A stretch of 28,502 bases of DNA, from contig DATJVP010000016.1 in NCBI GenBank assembly GCA_035581425.1, positions 1 to 28,502 on the forward strand. The letters are read 5' to 3'. The stretch is from DASZHJ01 sp035581425 (lineage in GTDB: Bacteria; Pseudomonadota; Alphaproteobacteria; ATCC43930; CGMCC-115725). Made by a program: the position numbers and the translations under genes. Shown here in pieces: positions 7,552 through 15,644 of this stretch. Positions within the stretch are counted from its first letter, which is position 1. Each line of letters opens with the position of its first letter. The notes below the pieces were generated by a model. The model made no database searches and was not told where the DNA came from. It worked only from the letters and a program-made list of their open reading frames with translations.

Positions 7552-8421
7552 TCACGACAAGTAGTCGCAGCGGAACCCCTCGCCCCAGCGCTTGACGTGG
7601 CCGACGGAGGGCGAGGGGAAGTGCATCGTGCAGAAAAGCGTCTGGGTGTCGCAATAGCGCTCCAGAAAGCGGCGGCGCGTCACGGCCGCGTGCTGCGGGT
7701 CGGAGTCCGCGCGCGAACTCAGCTCAGGATAGCGTGCCTGCAGCGGCGAATGGATGAGATCGCCGGTGAAGACCGCGGCATCGCCCTTGCTTCCGATGGC
7801 GACGGCGAAGTGGCCGGGCGTGTGCCCCGGTGTCGGTAGCAGCCGGACATGGTCGCCGACGGCGTGATCGCCGACAACGAGATCCGCCTTTTGCGCCTCG
7901 ATGATGGGCAGCACGCTCTCGGCGATGCCGGGTATCGGCGTCTCGCGGTGGACGCCGCTCCAGTGCTCATACTCCTTCCGCGACAGCAGATAGCGCGCAT
8001 TCGGGAAGGTCGGCACCCAGCGGCCGTTCTCGAGCCGCGTGTTCCAGCCGACGTGGTCGCCGTGCAGATGCGTGCACATCACGACATCGATGTCCTCGAC
8101 CCCGAGGCCTGCCGCTCGCAGCGCGTTCATCCAGGTGGGGTCGCTCTTGCGATGCCAGTCCGGGTAGCGACTGGTCTTGTCGTTTCCGATGCAGGTGTCC
8201 ACCAGCACCGTGTGATGCGGCGTCTTCACGACGTAGGATTGGAAGCAGAAAATGACGGAATCGGAGGCGCGATCGAGCGCCCGCGGCTCGAGCCACGCCC
8301 GGTTCTCCTCGAGAATCCCCGTTTCGAGAGCCGGCAGGAATTTGAACACCTGCTCGAAAGGATATTCCTTCTCGACGATCCGGTGGATCGTCATGTCCTC
8401 GACATCGTAGCGCGTTCGCAT
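7552..8421 (-). CDS. Metallo-beta-lactamase-fold hydrolase
   Basis: The protein has 289 residues from ATG 8421. The zinc-binding motif HLHGDH is at 118-123, and the later motifs are present: PGHTPGHF with the third His, FTGDLIHSP with the bridging Asp, and a C-terminal MHFPSPSVGH. Six conserved ligand positions are therefore available for a dinuclear zinc site. No signal peptide is visible. The family includes lactonases, glyoxalase II-like thioesterases and other hydrolases; the insertion with DKTSRYPDWHRKSDPTW is common in lactonase-like members, but the substrate is undetermined. It begins 14 bases after the M24 gene on the same strand, so the two form an operon and may act on the same compound. 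Confidence 0.9.
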   Translation of the reverse strand: MRTRYDVEDMTIHRIVEKEYPFEQVFKFLPALETGILEENRAWLEPRALDRASDSVIFCFQSYVVKTPHHTVLVDTCIGNDKTSRYPDWHRKSDPTWMNALRAAGLGVEDIDVVMCTHLHGDHVGWNTRLENGRWVPTFPNARYLLSRKEYEHWSGVHRETPIPGIAESVLPIIEAQKADLVVGDHAVGDHVRLLPTPGHTPGHFAVAIGSKGDAAVFTGDLIHSPLQARYPELSSRADSDPQHAAVTRRRFLERYCDTQTLFCTMHFPSPSVGHVKRWGEGFRCDYLS

Positions 8422-8435
8422 GGCGATGCTTGGCC

Positions 8436-9737
8436 TCAATACTTGTTCGCGACGAAGAGCTCCTCCGCAGGGAAGAGCGTGATGACTTTGCAGCCCTTGT
8501 CGGTGACCACGACCTCTTCCTCGATGCGCGCGGCGGAGTATCCGTCGCTCGCGGGGCAATAGGTCTCGAGCGCGAAGACCATGCCCTCCTTGAGCTCCAG
8601 CGGGTGATCGAGCGAGACGAGGCGGCTGATGATCGGGCGCTCGTGGAGCGCCATGCCGAGGCCGTGGCCGAATTGCAGGCCGAAGGCCTCCATCTCGTCG
8701 GTGAAGCCGAACTCCGTCGCCTTCGGCCAGAGCTTGGCGACCTTGTCGGTGGTGACGCCGGGCCGGATGGTGTGGATCGCGGCGTCGATCCACTCGCGTG
8801 CGCGCTTGTAGGCGTCCCGCTGCGAATCCGTCGCGCGGCCCACATTGAGCGTACGGTAATAGCAGGTGCGATAGCCCATGAAGGCCTGGATGATATCGAA
8901 GAAGGCCTGATCGCCGGGACGCAACACGCGGTCGGTGAAGTTGTGGGGATGCGGGCTGCAGCGCTCGCCCGAGACCGCGTTGATCGCCTCGACATCGTCG
9001 GAGCCGAGTTCATAGAGCCGCTTGTTCGCGAGCGCCACGATGTCGCTCTCGCGCACGCCGGGCTTCAGGTGCTCCGCGATCGTCTGATAGGTACCGTCGA
9101 CCATACTCGCGGCCATGTTGAGGAGCATGATCTCGTCCATGCTCTTGATCTCGCGCGCGTCCAGCATGACCTGTTGGCAGTCGCGCACCTCGATCCGCTG
9201 CCGCTGCAGCTCGAAGAGCACCGGCGGCTCCACGAGATCGACGCCGAGCGGCATGCCCGCGACGCCGTTCTCCTTGAGCAGAGCCTTTATCTCCTTGACC
9301 GCACTCTCGATCAGACCGTGATCCGGCGGCACCGTGCCACGCAGTCCCAGCATCCCCGCACGGCAATGATCCTGCGGCAGCCAGGGCGCGTGGAGCCGGT
9401 GATGCTTGGCCGCCGAGCCGAAATCCCAGACATAGGGCTCGGTGTTGCCGCAGAGGAGCGCGTAGCGCGTCATCTTGTCTCGCGACCACTCGCCGATCGC
9501 GGTGCTGGAGACGTATCGAATGTTGTTGTTGTCGAAGCAGAGGAGGGCGCCGAGGCCGGAGCGTGCGAGCGCCGCCCGCGCCCGCGCCAGGCGATAGTCG
9601 TGCAGGCGGCGGAAATTCACCCGCTCCTCGAAATCGACCGCGCTGTGGCCGGGAGCGGCCAAGGGGCGCTTCCAGTCGTAGGTCGGCTTGATCATCTCCG
9701 TTTTGACGATCGTTGGCTCGCGGTTGTTCTTGGGCAT
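8436..9737 (-). CDS. M24 (Xaa-Pro peptidase / creatinase fold) family protein
   Basis: The 433-residue protein starts at ATG 9737 with GGGAG upstream. An N-terminal creatinase-like domain (about 35-195, with ALLCFDNNNIRYVSS) is followed by a pita-bread domain. Metal ligands can be placed by pattern: Asp281, His358 in FGHGLG, Glu391 in ALETYCP and Glu406 in ARIEEEV. The second Asp, expected 11 residues after the first and before the RT pair, is Cys292 in TCYYRT. The family covers aminopeptidases P, prolidases, creatinase (metal-free) and the DMSP lyase DddP. With one ligand changed, this protein need not be a typical dimetal peptidase. The metallo-hydrolase gene follows 14 bases downstream. 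The M24 fold is certain; peptidase activity is not. Confidence 0.88.
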   Translation of the reverse strand: MPKNNREPTIVKTEMIKPTYDWKRPLAAPGHSAVDFEERVNFRRLHDYRLARARAALARSGLGALLCFDNNNIRYVSSTAIGEWSRDKMTRYALLCGNTEPYVWDFGSAAKHHRLHAPWLPQDHCRAGMLGLRGTVPPDHGLIESAVKEIKALLKENGVAGMPLGVDLVEPPVLFELQRQRIEVRDCQQVMLDAREIKSMDEIMLLNMAASMVDGTYQTIAEHLKPGVRESDIVALANKRLYELGSDDVEAINAVSGERCSPHPHNFTDRVLRPGDQAFFDIIQAFMGYRTCYYRTLNVGRATDSQRDAYKRAREWIDAAIHTIRPGVTTDKVAKLWPKATEFGFTDEMEAFGLQFGHGLGMALHERPIISRLVSLDHPLELKEGMVFALETYCPASDGYSAARIEEEVVVTDKGCKVITLFPAEELFVANKY

Positions 9738-9866
9738 GCAGGCTCCCGGCGTTCTCTCGCGGGCGGAATCATGCTGTGGATGGGTCGGACGGTCAATCCG
9801 CGGCGCTTTGCTCGAGCGGCGGTGCTGCGCTAGGGTGCGGACCCGTTTCGACCGGCACGGGAAATC

Positions 9867-11237
9867 ATGGGCGCGGCAATCGGCATCTTCGGCCTCGGTG
9901 TGATGGGACGCAGCCTCGCGCTGCAGCTCGCAGAGAAAGGCGTTGCCGTTGCGGCCTTCGATCCCTGGCCCGCGGCACGCGACGAGGCTGCGGCGGCGGG
10001 CGTTTCCGGCATCGCCGTGAGCCCCGAGGCGCTCGTGGGCGCGCTCGAGAAACCCGGCGCCGTGCTTCTCATGGTGAAGGCGGGAGAGCCGGTCGACGAC
10101 GCGATTTCGCACCTGGCACCGCTGCTCCCCGCGGGTGCGCTCATCGCGGATGGCGGGAATTCGTATTTCCGCGACAGCGAGCGCCGCGCCAATTCGCTCG
10201 CGGCGCGTGGCATCGGCTTCCTCGGTATCGGGATTTCCGGCGGCGAGACCGGGGCCCGTCACGGCGCCTCGATCATGGCAGGCGGCGATGCCGCGGGCTT
10301 CAGGAGCCTGGAGCCGCTGCTGTGCAGGGTCGCGGCAGAGGCTGGGGCAAAGCCGTGCCTTGCCTATTTCGGCGGCGCGGGCGCGGGGCATTTCGCGAAG
10401 ATGGTCCACAACGCCATCGAATATGCGGAAATGCAGCTCATCGCGGAGGCGGTGCTGCTGCGGCGGGCGGCCGGCTCCACATGGTCGAAGATCGCCGACG
10501 ATGTCGCGCATTGGAACCGGGGCCTCGGTGCCTGTTATCTCCTGGAGATCACCGCCGACATCCTTCGCGCGAGCGACCGCAGCACGGGCCTGCCTCTGAT
10601 GGAGATTGTCGTTGGACGCGCGGAGCAGAAGGGAACCGGACGCTGGGCTTCGGTCGAGGCGCTCGAGCTCGGCGTGCCCGTGCCCACGCTGATCGAGGCC
10701 GTCGAGGCGCGCTCGCTCTCGGCGGTCCGCGAGCCCTCGGCGCCGGACATGCTCGCAGCAGAGCGGGGCGTGGCATCGTCGATACCGCCGGAGGAGCTCG
10801 GCGAGGCACTCCTCGTCGCGCGGATCGCGGTTTATGACCAGGGCTTTGCGCTGCTGCACGCCGCCGCGGTGCCGCACGGCATGACCGGCGACCTCGCGGA
10901 ACTCGCAGAGATCTGGCGCGCGGGCTGCATCATCCGCGGCGCTCTTCTCGATCCCATAGCGGCGGCCTTGCGCACGGGAGCCTCACGCCTGCTGCTCGCG
11001 CCCGCCTTGCGCGACGCCGCGTCAGCGCGGCTGCCGGCGTGGCGGCGCACGGTCGCGAGTGCTGCGAGCAACGGCGTGCCCGCTCCGGCCCTGGCCTCGG
11101 CGCTTGCCTATTACGACGGGTTGCGCGCCGCGATTTCCTCGGCGGCTCTCATCCAGCTTCAGCGCGACACCTTCGGCGCGCACGGCATCGAGCGCGTCGA
11201 TCGCGCCGGCCGGTTCCACATCGACCGCGCGGAATGA
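9867..11237 (+). CDS. gnd: 6-phosphogluconate dehydrogenase, decarboxylating
   Basis: The 456-residue protein oxidatively decarboxylates 6-phosphogluconate to ribulose-5-phosphate. The dinucleotide motif GIFGLGVMG is at 6-14. The signature GISGGETGARHGASIMAGG spans about 122-140, with catalytic Lys178 in HFAKMVHN and Glu185 in IEY. TGRWASVEALELGVP and the C-terminal QRDTFGAHGIERVDRAGRFH are conserved. After the second strand the sequence is FDPWPAAR, with an Asp at 32 where NADP-dependent enzymes carry Asn-Arg-Thr, suggesting NAD preference. Its stop overlaps the gntK start as ATGA, so the two genes are translationally coupled and form a gluconate-use pair. The start has CGGGAAATC just upstream and is the first ATG of the conserved N-terminus. 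Confidence 0.95.
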   Translation: MGAAIGIFGLGVMGRSLALQLAEKGVAVAAFDPWPAARDEAAAAGVSGIAVSPEALVGALEKPGAVLLMVKAGEPVDDAISHLAPLLPAGALIADGGNSYFRDSERRANSLAARGIGFLGIGISGGETGARHGASIMAGGDAAGFRSLEPLLCRVAAEAGAKPCLAYFGGAGAGHFAKMVHNAIEYAEMQLIAEAVLLRRAAGSTWSKIADDVAHWNRGLGACYLLEITADILRASDRSTGLPLMEIVVGRAEQKGTGRWASVEALELGVPVPTLIEAVEARSLSAVREPSAPDMLAAERGVASSIPPEELGEALLVARIAVYDQGFALLHAAAVPHGMTGDLAELAEIWRAGCIIRGALLDPIAAALRTGASRLLLAPALRDAASARLPAWRRTVASAASNGVPAPALASALAYYDGLRAAISSAALIQLQRDTFGAHGIERVDRAGRFHIDRAE

Positions 11238-11734
11238 CCGGGATCGTCGTGATGGGTGTTGCCGGCGCCGGCAAGACCACCGTCGGCGAACTCTTGGCAA
11301 AGGCGCTCGACCTCCCGTTCCTCGAGGGCGACCACTTCCACGCGCCCGCGAGCGTCGAGAAGATGCGGCGCGGCGAGGCGCTCGAGGACACCGATCGATG
11401 GCCTTGGCTCGATCGCATTGCGGCGGAGCTCGCGCGGCTCGAGCGCGAGGGAAGGGGCGCCGTCGTCGCCTGCTCGGCCCTGAAGCGCGCCCATCGCGAC
11501 CGGCTTCGGAGCGGTTCCCCGGGGATCCGCTTCGTCTTCGTCGCGGGCTCGGAAGCGCTGATCCGCGAACGGCTCGAGCGGCGTCGCGGCCATTTCATGC
11601 CGCCCACGCTGCTCGCGAGCCAATTCGCAGCCCTCGAGCCCCCATCCCCGGATGAGAATGCCGTGATCGCCGATGCAGGACCGCCGCCCGCCGAGATCGT
11701 CGCGGGAATCGTCGCGGCGCTAAAGCGGGCTTGA
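11234..11734 (+). CDS. gntK: Gluconokinase
   Basis: The 166-residue enzyme phosphorylates gluconate to 6-phosphogluconate using ATP, supplying the enzyme encoded just upstream. The Walker A motif GVAGAGKTT lies at 8-16, and the family signature continues with LEGDHFHAPASVEKM near 30-45. The substrate-side DTDRWPWLDRI, the core VACSALKRAHRDRLR and the lid region RRGHFMPPTLLASQFAALEPP all match GntK-type kinases. ATG 11234 overlaps the gnd stop by 4 bases, which fixes the start. Length is normal for the family. No gluconate transporter or GntR regulator is in the window, so the source of gluconate is unknown. Confidence 0.95.
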   Translation: MTGIVVMGVAGAGKTTVGELLAKALDLPFLEGDHFHAPASVEKMRRGEALEDTDRWPWLDRIAAELARLEREGRGAVVACSALKRAHRDRLRSGSPGIRFVFVAGSEALIRERLERRRGHFMPPTLLASQFAALEPPSPDENAVIADAGPPPAEIVAGIVAALKRA

Positions 11735-11745
11735 TCCGCCAGCGC

Positions 11746-12603
11746 TCAGTGCGACATCAGCACCGGAACCGTCATGTGCTGCAGGACCTGGCGCGTCGCG
11801 CCGCCGAGGATCAGCTCGCGCGTGCGCGAGTGGCCGTAGCAGCCCATCACGATGAGGTCGGCGCCGATGTCGGAGGCACGCGACAGCAGCGCGGAGCCCA
11901 CGTCGATGTCCTCGGCGACGGTGTAGGCGGCCTCCGCCTTGACACCGTGCCGCGCGAGATGAAGCGCGAGGTCGGCGCCGGGGACATCGCCCGCATCCTC
12001 TCCGCGCTTGGGGTTGATCGAGAGCACCGTCACCTTCTCTGCCTTGGCGAGGAGCGGCAGCGCGTCGTTGACCGCGCGCGTCGATTCGCGCATCCGGTTC
12101 CATGCCACCAATACTCGCTTCCCGATGGTCTCGACGGCGCCGGCGTAAGGCACCAGGAGCACGGGCCGGCCGCTTGCAAGCGCGAGCTGCTCCGGGAGCC
12201 GGCCGAAGCCGCCGCGCGGAGGGTTCTCGGGATCGATCTGGCCGGCAATCGCGAGATCGGCATAGCGGGCATTGAGCGTCGCCGTCTCCGCAGCCTCACC
12301 CTCGGCGAGGCGCCATTCGTAGGAGATGCCCGCCCGCCCGCAGTCGGCGCGGAAGGCGGTCTCGGCCTCTTTCGCTGCAGCGGTTGCTGCGGCGCGGTGC
12401 CGATCCTCCAATTCCTGCATCGCATCGACGGCGACGTAGCCCGAGACCGCTGGCGAGAAGAATCCCGAGAGGTCGAGCGGCTCGATGATGGAAAGTCCGA
12501 TGAGGTGCGCGCCGTGCGTCGCCGCAAGCGTGACCGCCGCCGTCTGGCGCCGCGCGCCCGCGGCACCTGCCTCCAGAACGACCACGATGTCTTTCAGGCT
12601 CAT
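11746..12603 (-). CDS. Universal stress protein, tandem UspA domains
   Basis: The 285-residue protein holds two UspA-like halves. The C-terminal half (about 150-285) ends with the ATP-binding motif GCYGHSRTRELILGGATRQV, the G-x2-G-x9-G-(S/T)-like pattern of nucleotide-binding Usp proteins. The N-terminal half (about 1-145) keeps the fold pattern but lacks this motif, as is common in tandem Usp proteins. ATG 12603 is preceded by AAGGGAGGG. The gene begins 32 bases after the FNR-type regulator on the same strand, so the two are probably one operon. Usp proteins in other bacteria are induced by low oxygen through Fnr/Anr-type factors, which makes the pairing sensible. No FNR box (TTGAT-N4-ATCAA) was seen in the short gap. 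Confidence 0.92.
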   Translation of the reverse strand: MSLKDIVVVLEAGAAGARRQTAAVTLAATHGAHLIGLSIIEPLDLSGFFSPAVSGYVAVDAMQELEDRHRAAATAAAKEAETAFRADCGRAGISYEWRLAEGEAAETATLNARYADLAIAGQIDPENPPRGGFGRLPEQLALASGRPVLLVPYAGAVETIGKRVLVAWNRMRESTRAVNDALPLLAKAEKVTVLSINPKRGEDAGDVPGADLALHLARHGVKAEAAYTVAEDIDVGSALLSRASDIGADLIVMGCYGHSRTRELILGGATRQVLQHMTVPVLMSH

Positions 12604-12635
12604 GCTGCCCTCCCTTGCGTTCGCCAGAGGCGGGC

Positions 12636-13388
12636 TCAGCCGCCCTCGCCGATCTCGGCCAAAGCCGATTCTCTCCTGAGCCGCACGCCGCCGCCTTTCG
12701 GCAGCTCGATCAGTCCCTCGCCGCGAAGCTGCGTGAAGGTCCGGCTCACCGTCTCCGTGGTGAGGCCGAGATAATCCGCGATATCGGCACGGCTCATCGG
12801 GAGATCGAGCCGATCCCGCGGGTTTCCGAGGCTCGGCATGCGCCGCGACAGCATCGTGAGGAAGGTCGCGAGCTTCTCGCGCGCGGTCTTGCGTCCGAGC
12901 AAGACCATCTGCTCCTGCGCCGCCGCGAGCTCGCTCGAGGCGATGCCGAGCAGGCGCTGCTCCATGCGCGGGAATTCCACGAGCAGCCGCATGAGCGCAC
13001 CGCGCTCGAATCGGCAATAGCGGACGCGGGTCACCGCCTCCGCGCTGAAGGCATAGGTATCGTCGGCGCCGAGGCCGAGGAAATCGCCGCCGAATAGAAA
13101 GCCAGTGATCTGCTGGCGCCCGTCCGAAAGCAGCCGATAGACCTTCACGACACCTTCGGTGATGTTGAAGAGAAAAGCGGCGGGGTCGCCGGCGGTGACG
13201 AAGGTGTGGTGCGCCTCGGCCTCTTGCGCCTTTGCAATCGCGGCGAGCCGATGGAGATCGTTCTCTTGGATAACGCCGCAGACGGAGAGCATGCGGACGG
13301 CGCAGGCGGCGCATGGGCCGGCCGCGGGCATCGAGCCGAGGCGCGGTCGTGCCGGAGGCAACGGAGAGCCTGCATATTTCTCCTTCAT
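12636..13388 (-). CDS. FNR-type oxygen-sensing regulator (Crp/Fnr family)
   Basis: The protein has 250 residues: an N-terminal Cys cluster, a cyclic-nucleotide-binding-like beta-roll (about 45-130), a dimer helix and a winged HTH (about 195-235). Four Cys match the [4Fe-4S] ligands of FNR: Cys26-x2-Cys29-x7-Cys37, plus Cys125 in RYCRF. The recognition helix carries Glu212, Ser215 and Arg216 (TETVSR), the E..SR set that reads the TTGAT half-site in E. coli FNR. It should therefore activate or repress genes under low oxygen as a dimer. The downstream universal stress gene is a likely co-transcribed target. ATG 13388 has GAGGA upstream; the divergent transporter starts only 52 bases away. I left the gene symbol blank because several paralogues (fnrL, aadR, fixK) are possible. 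Confidence 0.93.
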   Translation of the reverse strand: MKEKYAGSPLPPARPRLGSMPAAGPCAACAVRMLSVCGVIQENDLHRLAAIAKAQEAEAHHTFVTAGDPAAFLFNITEGVVKVYRLLSDGRQQITGFLFGGDFLGLGADDTYAFSAEAVTRVRYCRFERGALMRLLVEFPRMEQRLLGIASSELAAAQEQMVLLGRKTAREKLATFLTMLSRRMPSLGNPRDRLDLPMSRADIADYLGLTTETVSRTFTQLRGEGLIELPKGGGVRLRRESALAEIGEGG

Positions 13389-13440
13389 GAACGGCTATCC
13401 TCGGCCCACATCCCGGAGATCGAACGCGTCGAAATAGTAC

Positions 13441-14352
13441 ATGAGCCCCCGCGCGTCCCGCAAACCCGAGCCCGTCCCGCTGCCCGCGCCGATGGAAGAC
13501 CGTCCGCTCGCCGCCATCGGCTTCGTGCTGATGGCGCTGCTGCTGTTCAGCGCCATGGACGCGATCTCGAAGCTCCTGGTGCAGGAATACTCGCCTTTCC
13601 TGATCACCTGGGGCCGCTACGGGGTGAACCTGTTGCTTCTCCTTCCCTTCGTCCTGCGTGCGGGAGTCGCTCCGATGGGCGGGACAGGCCTGGCGATGCA
13701 GGTCGGGCGAGGCATTGCGATGGTCGGCTCGGCCGTGCTCTTCGTCTCGGGGCTCTCGCACTTGCAGCTGGCCGACGCGATCGCGATCTCCTTCGTCTCG
13801 CCTCTGCTCGTGACCGCGCTTTCGATTCCCTTCCTCGGCGAGCGCGTCGGAATAAGGCGGTGGTCTGCCGTGGTGGTGGGCTTCATCGGCATCCTCATCA
13901 TCATTCAACCCGGCACCTCCGCCTTCGACGTCGCCTCGCTCTTTCCCCTGGCCTCCTCGACCTGCTGGGCATTCGGTTTGGTCTTGACGCGTCGCATCGG
14001 CTCCGCGGCCCCTCCGATGACGACCCTCCTCTATACGACGGCTGTGGCTTTCCTCATCCTATGCCTGTTTCTGCCCTGGGTGTGGCAGCCTCTCGGCGGG
14101 CGTGCTCTCCTCTTGGTCGCGACCATGGGTGTGCTCAGCACGATCAGTCAGTATTTCATCCTCATGGGATACATGCGCGGACCTGCCTCGCTGCTCGCGC
14201 CCTTCTCGTTTTTGCAGATCATTTCCTCGACCTTCTGGGGCGTAGTGTTGTTCGGCGCCTGGCCCGGCATTTCGACCTGGATCGGCGCCGCGGTCGTCGT
14301 CGCGAGCGGCCTCTATGTCTTCCATCGCGAGCGTGTGACGCGCAAAGGCTGA
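13441..14352 (+). CDS. EamA-family (DMT superfamily) transporter
   Basis: The 303-residue inner-membrane protein has about ten hydrophobic segments in two EamA repeats (about 24-155 and 165-297). The first repeat opens with LAAIGFVLMALLLFSAMDAISK, and the second carries LASSTCWAFGLVLTRRIG. Each repeat ends with a GERV- or FGAWPG-type turn before the last helix, as is usual for drug/metabolite exporters. The substrate is unknown. The start is ATG 13441; a Pro/Arg-rich cytoplasmic tail of about 20 residues precedes the first helix, and a later Met at 18 is an alternative. The gene is divergent from the FNR-type regulator. Confidence 0.93.
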   Translation: MSPRASRKPEPVPLPAPMEDRPLAAIGFVLMALLLFSAMDAISKLLVQEYSPFLITWGRYGVNLLLLLPFVLRAGVAPMGGTGLAMQVGRGIAMVGSAVLFVSGLSHLQLADAIAISFVSPLLVTALSIPFLGERVGIRRWSAVVVGFIGILIIIQPGTSAFDVASLFPLASSTCWAFGLVLTRRIGSAAPPMTTLLYTTAVAFLILCLFLPWVWQPLGGRALLLVATMGVLSTISQYFILMGYMRGPASLLAPFSFLQIISSTFWGVVLFGAWPGISTWIGAAVVVASGLYVFHRERVTRKG

Positions 14353-14421
14353 GGCGGCGACCTTGCCCGCGCGAATCGATTGCGGCATGCTTTGCCGACC
14401 CTCCCGGAGACCAGCCCGACC

Positions 14422-15564
14422 ATGCGCCGCATCCCGCTCATCCGCATTACGGCGGCGATCGCGTTTGCGATCGTTGCCGCATTGCATTCCCGCGCCGCAC
14501 TCGCGGAGATGCGCTTCGAGCCGGCCTTTCCGGACACGCCGATGAAGGGCGCCGCTGCCGCAGTCGGCGCGCTGGTCTGGAGCCACGGCGCCGGCGGCAT
14601 TCTCCGCACGGACAACTCCACCTATGGTCCGCCCTTTCTCGCCTATTTCATGCGTGACCACGGCTGGGACGTCTTTGCTTTCAAGCGCACTACGATGGAC
14701 CAGGAATCGAATTCCGAGACCAAGGAGCTGCTGCGCAATGTGACGGAGCTCAAGAGCAAGGGCTATCGCAAGATCGTGCTGGTGGGCCAATCCGACGGTG
14801 GCTGGATCTCGGTCATGGCGGCCGGCAAGAGCCAGGACATCTACGCGATCATCGCGCTGGCACCCGCGCATTACGGCACCGATCGTCCGCGCATGAACCT
14901 CAATGCGACGGCTATTTTCGATTATCTCGGCGAGGTCCACGGTGTCAGGACCATGATCGCCTATTTCGCGAACGATCCCTACGATCCCGGCGGCCGCGGT
15001 CCGCGCACGGAGGAGATCCTGGCGCGAAACGCCGTCCCGCATCTTCTCGTGGATCAGCCCGCGGGCTTCTCCGGACACGGCTCCGGCGAGTCCGGCCGCT
15101 TTCTGCGGAGGTTCGGCAATTGCATGCTGGCGGTTACGGGCGATGGTCCCATGCCGCAGCAGCGGGAATGCGAAACCGCTTGGGGCGACGTTCCGCGCGA
15201 CACGATCCCGCTGCCGAAAGGCCTCGCGATCGCGCCCGCAGCGGGCGGGCCGGGTGCGGCGTTTCTCGGGAAATGGTGGGGCACCTACGACGTCGGGCGC
15301 GAAGTCATGCTGGTGGTGACCAAGGTCGAGGGCGATCGGGCCGAAGCGGTCTACGCCGTGAGCAATCTCCCGGGAGGAGCGAATGCCGCCGGGAATTACA
15401 CGCAGCGCAGCGGGCGCGTGACTGGCGGCGAGCTCGACTTCGAGGACGCGGAAAAGGCGACGCTGCGCTATCATCTGCTGCCGGACGGCCGGCTCGACGG
15501 CTTGTGGATCGCGGCGAACGGCAAATCCCAGCTCGCAGTGGTGCTGCGCCGGCTGCCGAACTAG
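14422..15564 (+). CDS. Exported alpha/beta hydrolase with C-terminal beta-barrel-like domain
   Basis: The protein has 380 residues from ATG 14422; an upstream in-frame TTG at 14380 would add a poor N-terminus. A signal peptide covers about 1-29 (basic RRIPLIRIT, hydrophobic core, ALA cleavage region). The hydrolase core (about 45-260) has an oxyanion-type SHGAGG, the nucleophile Ser124 in VGQSDGGW, a candidate acid Asp185 in ANDPYDP and a candidate His219 in FSGHGSG. From about 280 a second domain of alternating strands begins (FLGKWWGTYDVGREVMLVV) and continues to the end, resembling a lipocalin- or DUF-type binding barrel. The substrate is unknown; the fused domain suggests binding of a carbohydrate or lipid, which is inference. 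It sits 69 bases after the transporter gene. Confidence 0.8.
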   Translation: MRRIPLIRITAAIAFAIVAALHSRAALAEMRFEPAFPDTPMKGAAAAVGALVWSHGAGGILRTDNSTYGPPFLAYFMRDHGWDVFAFKRTTMDQESNSETKELLRNVTELKSKGYRKIVLVGQSDGGWISVMAAGKSQDIYAIIALAPAHYGTDRPRMNLNATAIFDYLGEVHGVRTMIAYFANDPYDPGGRGPRTEEILARNAVPHLLVDQPAGFSGHGSGESGRFLRRFGNCMLAVTGDGPMPQQRECETAWGDVPRDTIPLPKGLAIAPAAGGPGAAFLGKWWGTYDVGREVMLVVTKVEGDRAEAVYAVSNLPGGANAAGNYTQRSGRVTGGELDFEDAEKATLRYHLLPDGRLDGLWIAANGKSQLAVVLRRLPN

Positions 15565-15644
15565 CGACTCTCCGGGACGATTGACGCCTCCGCGAGCGGC
15601 GACGACACTCCGCCCGCAATGGACCCATCGGACAACGACAGGGC

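Noticed and set aside
8436..10877. Extension of the M24 frame to 813 codons
   Set aside because: The extra N-terminal part runs antisense across gnd; the ATG at 9737 with GGGAG upstream begins the conserved protein.
11746..13908. Extension of the Usp frame to 720 codons
   Set aside because: The upstream part overlaps the FNR-type gene and the transporter and has no family match; ATG 12603 with AAGGGAGGG is the true start.
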